Source: Zygnema cylindricum
Lineage: Eukaryota > Streptophyta > Zygnematophyceae > Zygnematales > Zygnemataceae
NCBI GenBank assembly: GCA_037447655.1
Contig: JBBHKE010001170.1
Span: 1 to 64,000 of the forward strand
Direction: 5' to 3'
DNA length: 64,000 bases
Below are positions 46,000 through 54,795 of the stretch, piece after piece. The stretch's first letter is position 1. Each line of letters begins with the position of its first letter. A program made the position numbers and the translations under genes. Under the pieces are notes generated by a model. That model made no database searches. It saw only the letters and a program-made list of their open reading frames with translations, and was not told the origin of the DNA.

Positions 46000-47196
46000 A
46001 GCATTTGATATCAAAAATAAGATTCTTTTTCACTCATTTTGAGAGATAGAAATGCTATAATTTCATGTAATTTAAAATGTGGATAAATGCATCCTTTGTT
46101 GTTCTACAACCACCGTTGCAAGAGGAGGACCAGCAGTAGTAGTGGAAGTAGACATGGAAAACAACAAAAGCTATCAAGCATCTACTCAACAGCCAACTTT
46201 CAGCTTACACAAAATATGACTCAGAACGCCAATATGCCTCAAAGACGCCAATATGCCTCAAATTTGTCACAGTGATACACAATACAGTAAACTGACAATT
46301 CCCAAAATTGCAGCCTAAATTACCCTAAATTACCCAGTAAACCATAAGATATGATGTCTGGAAGTTTCCCAAAAACTGCCCTTAGAAAATCATATTCCCA
46401 AAACTGGATGATACAAATTTGGCTAAGTCCTAAGTTATATACTCACAGTGTGTATCTACTATTCTACAATAATTTGGGTAACTGTAATAACGTACTATCC
46501 TGACTTACGACAAAGTATCCTACATGTACGTCACTGTACCGTGAGTACCTCCAAAACCCTAATTACTACCTGCCGCTATATGAATAGTATACCACTATTT
46601 ATTAATGCACTAAACGTTAACATTTTGTTCTCCAGATATTTACAGATGGCGTCCGTACAAATAATGTTATCGACGCTTAGTCAGCATTTGTCGCAAAAGT
46701 CCGTATGAATGTTTGTCGGCGGTACGAACATCCTGAGTGCGTACGGCGCACTCAGTCAATGTGGTCCTCAAGTAAGGTGTAATTAGTCAATGTGGTCCCA
46801 CGCTAATCGCGTCCGTCGAAGCCGCTCCATATCAACGATTTGTCTTTGATTTCGTACAATATTCTCCCAGATACTCAGCTTGGTCTTCGTCCGTCCGATT
46901 CACAAAAACCTCCCGTATGATTTTTGACACGCGTATGTAAATGTCGGCGCTATTCCGGAATACCTGCATCATCTTCAAATCTTGGCACGTGTCCCTGTAG
47001 ACGTACAGTACACTCTTATTGCATATGTGCTACTGTCACACTATAACTGGTAAGAATTAAATCTGACTAAAAATTAATCTAAGTCCTGAAGACCGATTTT
47101 TACTAAACTAAAGATTTAAATTTCAACATCCTTTCGGTTTCATGTGTTAATATTATTTGGGAATGTAAATTTGATGAGGCCTATTGTATTTATTCG
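46000..47196. other. Unassigned sequence left of the copia element
   Basis: AT-rich, then mixed sequence. It contains a 17-bp tandem duplication (CGCCAATATGCCTCAAA, about 46,228-46,261). CGTAC-rich sequence runs from about 46,500. No domain or element end was identified. Confidence 0.4.
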
Positions 47197-47201
47197 TAAA
47201 C

Positions 47202-47672
47202 TATTGAATGTGATGCCATAAAAAGGCTGAAAAGATTAATATGTCGAAAGATCAAGAAAAGCCAAAACAAAAAAAACACTAAGATAAAATAAGACAAGGA
47301 AGAAAGTAACGACAAACAAAGAAACAAGTGAGAGGTTTGTCGTTCAAGTGTCTTTGATTTTGATTAATTGTTTACAACGACACAAGAGAGTCTTGTAGTA
47401 AGACGAGGTAACGGTTAGCCGCAAAAGGCTCTAAAAGGTACATCTAGCCTAGAGCGTAACTTAGGAAAGTACATCTAGTTATGATAAAAGGAATCTAAGA
47501 CTAAAGAAATTCCTACGCAAGAATCATCAATTCTAATAGAGGTATGTACATTCCACTAAATAAAGTACAGAATGCTAAACCGAAGTACAAGACTTATAGC
47601 GTAGCAAATAGAACTCTAAAAGTAGTGTAGGAAACAACAAGTAGTGTAGAATGCTTTAATTGTATTTCAACA
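47202..47672 (-). repeat. 3' LTR of the 47-54 kb copia element
   Basis: 471 bp, matching the 5' LTR with about 11 substitutions. It is preceded (in element order) by a G-rich polypurine tract and followed by the TAAAC target duplication. Confidence 0.95.
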
Positions 47673-47689
47673 CCCCCCCTCGATTAAAG

Positions 47690-50602
47690 CATGGTTAGTC
47701 ACGAAGACCGGCATTGTAAATGTGATGACGAAATAACGGACGACGGAGAGATTTGGTAAAAAATCGGCAAGCTGAGAGCCGGATGCACAATGAGAGAAGG
47801 AAACGGTGCCATCAAGAATTTTATCACGCGTAAAATAAAATTGTATATCAATATGTTTTGTGCGCGTATCATGGATAGGATTTTTCATAAGAGCCAATGC
47901 CCTTTGAGAGTCACAAAAAATGGGGGTGGGAAAAGATGGAGGAAAAGAGAGATCGGAAAGAAGGCGTCGGAACCAAATAGCCGATTTCGTGGCGGTAGTG
48001 ACGGCCATATATTCTGCCTCCGTTGAGGAAAGAGCAACAGTGTTTTGTTTGCGGGATGACCAAGAGACGAGACCACCACCTAGAGAAAAACATACACCGG
48101 AAATGGAACGACGATCGTCGAGTTGATTTCCCCAATCCGCATCGTATAATCCAATAATCGAAGTGTCCGGAGAAAAAGAAGGGGAGGAGTGCGAGGGAGG
48201 AGAAGTATGGGAAAAAGTGAGGTGAAGATGTTTTGTTCCTTCGAGGTATCGAAAGACACGCTTGGCGGCTTAGAGATGAGTTTGAGTGGCACAATGCTAG
48301 AATTGAGACAAAAGACAAATGGCAATACATATATCCGGTCATGTACCAAGCATAGCATACATTAATTTTCCAACAATCGACCGATAGAGTGAGTTTATAT
48401 CTCCTTAGGCATTCCCATCGGAGGACTCTTTTGTGAGAGTGGTATTCGGATCAAGAGGGGTAGGCACCGAATTGCAATCGGACATTGCAAAATGCTCAAG
48501 AAGATCAAGAATGTAGTGCTCTTGACTCATTTGCAAAATGCGTGCAGACCTTTGACGTAAAATAGTGATGGCTAAACAATAGTCAAGATCGCCTAAATCG
48601 GTCATAGGCCAATAGGATGAGAGAATGTCTTTTACTTGAGTAATAGAGGACTTACTAGGACCTGCGGGAACTAAATCATCTACGTAAATAATAATGATGA
48701 TTAACTGGTTTCCTGTACCTCTAATATAAATCCTAGGATCAGCACTGATTTCTTTAAAACCTTCTTTAATTAATGCTGCGACAAGGGTTTGATGCCAAAC
48801 TCTAGGTGCTTGTTTAAGACCATAAATAGACTTGCGTAAATGACAAACAAGAGTTTTTATACCAGGAACAGCGTAACCAGGTGGTTGTTCCATAAAAATA
48901 TCTTCTGCAAGACTACCATGAAGAAAAGCAATTTTGACGTCGAGTTGCTCAAATTCCCAATCATGAAGAGCTGCAAGGGACAAAATAGTACCGATGGAGT
49001 CAAACTTTGCAACAGGGGCAAAAGTTTCGTTGTAGTCAACGCCCTCTGTCTGTAAGTACCATTTGGCGACGAGCTGTCATGCCGCATTATGTCGGGACAT
49101 GTATTTTGTTTATTTGTAGGAATATTACGTGTTGAGGCTACACTAATTCCGGTTGTGTTAAAATCATGCTTGAATGCAGGATTTATTGTGTACTTACTTC
49201 GAAGAGACGCCGGGAATTCCGCGGGAGACACGGAGATGCATATTCTCGTGAACGACGCCGTCCGTACTTTTATTTTTGTCGCAGATTTTGGAGTGACGCG
49301 ACGTACAATTTCAAGACATTACCTCCACGACGTACGGTTCCAAAACATTAGTGATGCGACGTACGATTTTGAAACATTGGTGAGGCGACGTGCGATTTCG
49401 AAATGTTGGCGACGCACGCTGATTGGTTGTATTTTAAGTCGTGAACCCATGTAGGTTCATGCATTTCCATGTAGGTAGGAAGGGTTTTAATCCGCAGATT
49501 GTGAATTTTGTAATGTAGGCATATGGTTCTGGTCGCTTATTGGCCAGGACCCAAACTAGTCGTAAATTGTACAGTGAAATACTTTCACGTGAATGGTTAG
49601 TTGGCAAATGTCAGAAATTAGAATTTTGGCTATTTCGTTAGTACTTAGGCGATTGCGTTAGGTTTGTACTCTCATAATTTGAGAGTACAGGAATTGTTCG
49701 AAGAGGATTTAGATTTTTCTGTCTTTTTCCCTTGTCTTTTTCCCTAGTCAAATTGTCAGTTTTTTCCCTGCAAGGCTTTTTCTGCCTTAGTTTTTTGAGA
49801 GCTTAGCTTTTCTCTTTCCTCATTAAACTTTCATTGTAAGACCTACAAGTTAATTCACTCGGTTTCGGCCGGAGTCCGCACGGTTTCGCTTCAACAACGT
49901 CTTTTAGTGTGGATTCTACCTGCTTTCTCAGGCTGTTTACGAACCTTTGTGGATGCCTTTGGTGAATTAGTGTTTGACTTTTTCTTGTCTAATTTTCGTT
50001 GCCTTTGTTGGAGTTTGCTGGTAGTTTGTTAGAATCTGGTTATCTCGGATTCTCTATGGCTTCCAATCGCTTGCTTTCTATTATCATTTTTTGCAATTGG
50101 TTCCCAGTGTGTCAAAATCCAGTTTTCTCGAATTTTATGCAGATTTTTAACGTTGCTTACTTGTATTTTCTTGTTGCTATTTTTACTTGTTTGTTAGAAT
50201 TCGGTTATTTCGGATTCTCTGCATATTTTCATTTCTTGTTTTCTGGTTGTAATTTTCTATAATCGGCGTGCCAGGATCCGTGTATCTCGGATTCTCCGTA
50301 GATCTCTATTGTTGTTTTCTTGCATTTTTCCGGTTTTGTTTTTCTTTATTTGAAATCCTAGACCTAACTCTTTTAAGGAATACGCCCAGACCATGGAGCC
50401 TAGTGGCTACCCATCGGCTTAGCAGTGCCTTGTAACGATCGATAGTACCATCCGCCAGTCGTTTAATTTTGAAGACCCATTTTGAACCAATCGCACGACG
50501 ATTTGGTGGAAGAGTACAAAGCGTCCTAGTATTGTTTGTCATTAATGCGTCATAATCCTGTGTAGCCGCAAGTCGCCACATGTCAGCATCAAGTCGTTTC
50601 AA
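47690..50602 (-). pseudogene. RT-RNase H of the copia element, interrupted
   Basis: RT begins RLDADMWRLAATQDYDAL and SKWVFKIKRLADGTIDRYKA (to about 50,426). A 1.35-kb insertion follows, and RT resumes at 49,076 with QLVAKWYLQTEGVDYNETFAPVA. Then come LEQ-like FEQLDVKIAFLHG and the active site YVDD (IIIIYVDDLVPAG, about 48,680). The thumb ends at a TAA near 48,404. The connection and RNase H (GLYDADWGNQLDDRRSISG, ALSSTEAEYMA, FCDSQRALAL, HDTRTKHIDIQFYF) carry at least three more stops (TGA, TAG, TAA between 48,340 and 48,265). The sequence is clear copia pol but not functional. Confidence 0.9.
49077..50425. mobile_element. Unidentified 1.35-kb insertion in RT
   Basis: Bounds come from the RT reading: YKA on one side and QLVAK on the other would join exactly without it. 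The left half is CGACGTACG-rich. The right half (50,031-50,295) has four spaced short inverted repeats. No protein domain was found. The ends are too unclear for a firm target duplication (TCATGCC and CAGTGCC are near-matches). It may be a solo LTR of another family. Confidence 0.6.
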
Positions 50603-50656
50603 CGCAACATTTAATGTAGGAGGATCTTTGACGTCGGCAAGGTTAGCGTGAGCAAG

Positions 50657-52153
50657 ATTTTAGCAAATCTTCCACGTCGGTTGTGAGAGGCGCGTACTTT
50701 GACGTACGACAAGTTGTTCAGCAGGTGGCGTAAGTGGCGTAATGATGATTGAATTGCTAGTAACACGTGCCGGCGAAGTAACCTCCAAAGGACGTGGAAA
50801 TAAATTTGTCGATGGAAGGACCAAAGCGTCACCAGCGACAGGTCGAACAAGAAAATATGTCGTGTCCAGGACCGTCGCGTCACCAGCGACAGGTCGTACA
50901 GTAGTAAAATTTGTCGCGTCCAAGACCGTCGCGTCACCAATGACAGGTCGTACAGCAGTAAAATTTGTCGCGTCCAGGACCGTCGCGTCATTAGCGAAAG
51001 GTCGTACAGCAGTAGGAGAATTTGTCGCGTCCAGGTGTGTCGCGTCATCAGCGACAGATCGTACAGTACCAGAAATCGTGGAGCGCACTTGGGAAAATTC
51101 ATTGCCGGAATTGGAGGAAGAGACAGAATCTGTGGAAAGAGTAAGATCTGTAGAAATAGGGGAAATGTGAGGGTGTAAAAGGGGCGTGTTTTGCGATGGG
51201 GTTAAAGGGGGTGTGAGCAAGGTGGTATTAGATTTAGAGATGACAGTTTCATAAGGAGGGAATAAACTGGGTAGAGGAGTGATGGGGAAATCAGGTACAA
51301 GTGTACGTATAAGAGGAGTCTCATGAAAAATAACGTCACGAGTGGTGATAATCCGGTGAGAAGTCGGACACCAAATACGATATGCTTTGGATTTCGGGGA
51401 GTATCCCACAAAAATTCCTCGCATAGCTCGAGGACCTAATTTACCATTGAAAGGGGGAAGGATTTTGAAGTATGATTCGCACCCAAAAATGCGAAAATGA
51501 GAGACATCGGGTTTAGTTCCATGCCATGCTTCAAAAGGATTTTTGTTAGAGAGAGAAAAGGTAGGAGAGCGATTACGGATATAAGAGGAAGTTAGCAAGG
51601 CTTCCGCCCAAAAGTCGAAAGGTAAAGAGGCAAAATGGAGAAGAGAGCAAGACATGTCAATGAGAGTGCGATTGAGACATTCGGCATCACCATTTTGTTG
51701 GGGAGAATGAGGGGAAGTTTTGTGATGAATAATACCATGTGTGAGTAAAAACTCGGAAAACTCATTGGAAACAAAATCTCCCCCATTATCCGTGCGATTT
51801 GATGCGATATGACAAGTGATTTTTGACAAGCGCCTTAAAATGTTGGAAATGGGTAAAAACCTCAGATTTTTGACGCATAAAATTAACATGTGTAAAGCGA
51901 GAGAAATCATCAATAAAAGTAAGAAAATAAGATTCGCCACTAAGGCTTTAATGGGAATAGGACCGCATACATCACTATGAATGAGATCAAGAGGAGCCAA
52001 AGAGCGAGAAGAAGAAGAAGGAAAAGGTAAGCGAGGCATTTTTCCAAGAATACAACCATGACAAAAGTCAATCTTGTTTTCATTAAAAATATCGATGCCA
52101 TTTACAAGCCCTTTTCCAAGGGAAGCTAGACTATCACCATTAAGATGACCGTA
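50657..52153 (-). pseudogene. Integrase region of the copia element
   Basis: The HHCC zinc domain starts WHL-stop-YGHLNGDSLASLG; the TGA replaces what is normally Arg. It continues to FCHGCILGK. The catalytic core has D in LIHSDVCGP, D in RTDNGGDF and E in QQNGDAECLNRTL. The sequence around 51,830-51,950 is out of frame (a one-base shift between two points). The core is followed by HGTKPDVSHFRIFGC and GYSPKSKAYRIW. A tandemly repeated linker follows (50,815-51,080), and the frame ends at a TAA (about 50,657). Integrase would insert the cDNA. This copy is dead. Confidence 0.88.
50815..51080 (-). repeat. 57-60-bp coding minisatellite in the IN-RT linker
   Basis: Four to five tandem units encode variants of DATNFTAVRPVAGDATVL. 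The DNA unit contains GTCGCGTC and CAGCGACAGGTCGTACAG. All units remain in frame with each other, so the repeat expanded while the polyprotein was still coding. Confidence 0.85.
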
Positions 52154-52759
52154 TCAAAGATGCCATGTCAAAAAAGAGGAAGAAGAAGGAGAATGAGCTA
52201 AAAAAGCATGAGCAATATCATTAAAAAAATTTAAAAAATATAAGTTGCCCATTCTAGTCCCACTACCAATGAGATCTTTAGAGGAGGAAAAAAATTGAAC
52301 GTGGGATTCAGTGATGACACCAAAACTCCCATGGCGCAAAGCCGAACTAGCCGAAAAAAGATTTTTTTTGAGGTCAGGTACGAAATAAACTTTGTCCAAT
52401 ATGATTGGACGAGAGGCGTGCGAACCGGATTTAATATGCACCTGTCCAACGAGAGTCGAGGTTAGAATCATATTATTACCCAAATAAATACGTAGAGGAA
52501 TGGAAAGGGGAACCATATTAACCATTATATCACGCTGACAACACATGTGATGAGAAGCGCCTGAGTCAATTAGCCAATCAGAAGGATTACCTGATTGCGA
52601 AAATGTGTACCCATAGTCCACGGAGGGAAGTGGGGGAGATACATTTGGGACAGGTACAATTGCAGGTGACGCAGACCCAATATTTTGGGTGGACGTGGGA
52701 AAAACATCTGGTGAAACCGGCGGATTTGAAGGAGGATAGTAAAAAGGAGGAGTTGTATA
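52154..52759 (-). pseudogene. Aspartic protease region of the copia element
   Basis: It continues the gag frame after the TAG with a proline-rich linker, then SDWLIDSGASHHMC (active-site D-S-G, about 52,570), LGNNMILTSTLVGQVHIKSG and KVYFVPDLKKNLFSASS, a standard copia protease. The frame stays open to about 52,155, where a TGA interrupts the integrase zinc-binding domain. The enzyme would cleave the element polyprotein. The motif is intact here, but the upstream TAG prevents normal expression. Confidence 0.88.
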
Positions 52760-53692
52760 CTACGGTGGCGGTGGGCCGTACGGCAAATTGAAGTCGATCG
52801 CCGCGTGCGCCGCATGACCAGGTGGCGGTGGATAGGCGTGGGGATACGACAAGGACTTTGGATTTGGATTTGGTGTAGGAAGTCCTCGTGGTCCCCCAGC
52901 CGTACGGTCTTTTTCGCGTTTCCTAGCCAATGCAGGGCACGCGTCGATGACGTGGTCACGCTCTTTGCAGTATTTGCAAAAAAATTGAGATCCTGCAATC
53001 ATCGGAGGTTTCTTGGGAGAAGAGACAAAAAGCGCTGAACCATCATTAGAAACAACAAGGTTGTTAAGATTTAAGCGCGTCTCTTCATGTAATAAGCGAT
53101 TAGTGAGATCTTGCAAAGTGACAGTGGACGTATCAGTACTGACTGTACTTGCAAAAGAGTTAAACGTGAGAGGTAATCCACCCAAAATGACACTTATGAG
53201 ATCCTCATGAGTGATTGTGTAATTAATGCATTTAAGTCGTCCAGCCAATGATTCAACTCTTTGAATAAAGACAAGCATAGATTCGGATTTATCTTTTTGC
53301 ACGCTGTTGAACTGTCGACGTAGGGCCAATCGATGTGGCCAAGTGTCAGTTTTGTAAAAGCGACACAAAATCTGCCACGCCTCATGAGAAGTTGTCGCCT
53401 CGCGAATCCGATTTGCAATTTGGCCGTCCAAAAGGACAAGACGAGACAGCGCGACATAATATTTTTCAACCCATGAAGAGACAGCTGTCTGAGCAGTAGC
53501 AAAGGTGGCGTCACCGGCGGCAGGAAGGACATGCAACTTGACAGTGCCACTAATGTGTCCCCAAATTTTTTCGAAAGAAAACAAATGCTGGATTTGAAAC
53601 TTCCAGTCATAGAAATTTTCGCCGTGAAATTTCGGCACAGAGTTTGAGATAGACGAAGGGCTAGGCCCATAACCTATTGAATGTGATGCCAT
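52760..53692 (-). pseudogene. gag of the 47-54 kb copia element
   Basis: Capsid-nucleocapsid region, about 310 codons from ATG 53,692 (MASHSIGYGPSPS), a start chosen because the longer frame runs back through the LTR into hydrophobic, non-gag sequence. It contains KFHGENFYDWKFQIQHLF, AWQILCRFYKTD and RLLHEETRLN, features of copia-type gag. A zinc knuckle C-KY-C-KERD-H-VIDA-C lies near 52,985-52,925, with a proline-rich tail. A TAG at 52,762-52,760 ends the frame. The same frame continues openly into protease beyond it, so one polyprotein was originally encoded. The first codons span the LTR end and the primer-binding site (which encodes GYGP). Confidence 0.88.
53664..53674 (-). promoter_or_regulatory. 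Primer-binding site matching the anticodon arm of initiator tRNA-Met
   Basis: On the minus strand GGTTATGGGCC follows the LTR with no spacer. It is the complement of GGCCCAUAACC, residues about 30-40 of plant initiator tRNA-Met. This implies a 5' tRNA half as primer, as known for Drosophila copia. The same 11 bases occupy the same position in the element at 33,002. Confidence 0.8.
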
Positions 53693-54151
53693 AAAAAGGC
53701 TGAAAAGATTAATATGTCGAAATATCAAGAAAAGCCAAAACAAGAAAAACACTAAGATAAAATAAGACAAGGAAGAAAGTAACGACAAACAAGGAAACAA
53801 GTGAGAAGTTTGTCGTTCAAGTGTCTTTGATTTTGATGAATTGTTTACAACGACACAAGAGAGTCTTGTAGTAAGACGAGGTAAGGGTTAGCCGCAAAAG
53901 GCTCTAAAAGGTACATCTAGCCTAGAGCGTAACTTAGGAAGGTACATCTAGTTATGATAAAAGGAATCTAAGACTAAAGAGATTCCTACGCAAGAATCAT
54001 CAATTCTAATAAAGGTATGTACATTCCACTAAATAAAGTACAGAATGCTAAACCTAAACCGAGGTACAAGACTTATAGCGTAGCAAATAGAACTCTAAAA
54101 GTAGTGTAGGAAACAATAAGTAGTGTAGAATGCTTTAATTGTATTTCAACA
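53675..54151 (-). repeat. 5' LTR of the 47-54 kb copia element
   Basis: 477 bp, against 471 bp for the 3' LTR at 47,202-47,672. The length difference is mainly a 6-bp CCTAAA duplication. The last 18 nt of this LTR include the gag ATG (53,692-53,690). Confidence 0.95.
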
Positions 54152-54247
54152 TAAACTGTATTGATAAACATGTGGAAATAATTTATGAAAAAAATAAGAA
54201 TAAGTTTCTTACTTGAGGGAGGAGGGAAGGCTTTTTTTCCATGACAG

Positions 54248-54754
54248 GAAGTTGAGTGAAAACAAGTTTACGCGGACGTTACCCAGTAGCATTTTCTACT
54301 TACCATCTGTTTCTTTTCTGTGAGAATCTACTCCAAAATAAATAGTTATTTGAAAAAAAACATATATAATAATGATCGGCTATGAAATGAATGGATGTGC
54401 AAACCAATTTTAGTGGTGTGAGAGACTGTCGATTGATTTTCCTTTTTCCGCTTTCTGGAATTACTCTTTGCTAGTTACAAGGTCGTAAAGCACAATTTTT
54501 CAATGTCAGGATATAACTCATATAATGTTTGATGATTGTAGAAATCAATGAGAAATGACAAAGTCCTGGGCATAAATTTGTCCAAACAACAGAAATCAAG
54601 AAAATAAATATTTGTGTTTTACGTCTATGTGAATAAAGCAAAGATGTCATATCAAATTGTCTTTGTTCTGTTTTGGCAAACTGAACCGAATTTAGTTTTC
54701 AATGATTATCGTTGTAAACATAATAATTATCAAAAGTATAAACAAATATATACA

Positions 54755-54795
<41 letters not shown>

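Larger units (their letters stand above)
47197..54156 (-). mobile_element. Full-length Ty1/copia element with gag start inside the LTR
   Basis: The element is 47,202-54,151, flanked by a TAAAC duplication (47,197-47,201 and 54,152-54,156). The 5' LTR is 53,675-54,151 and the 3' LTR 47,202-47,672, with ends TGTTGAAATAC...CATTCAATA (TG...TA). I count about 11 substitutions and one 6-bp indel between LTRs (roughly 2.3%). The primer-binding site GGTTATGGGCC abuts the 5' LTR (53,664-53,674). The polypurine tract GAGGGGGGG abuts the 3' LTR (about 47,673-47,681). Gene order gag-PR-IN-RT-RNase H is the copia order. Several in-frame stops, a frameshift in integrase and a 1.35-kb insertion in RT make it defective. 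Confidence 0.95.
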
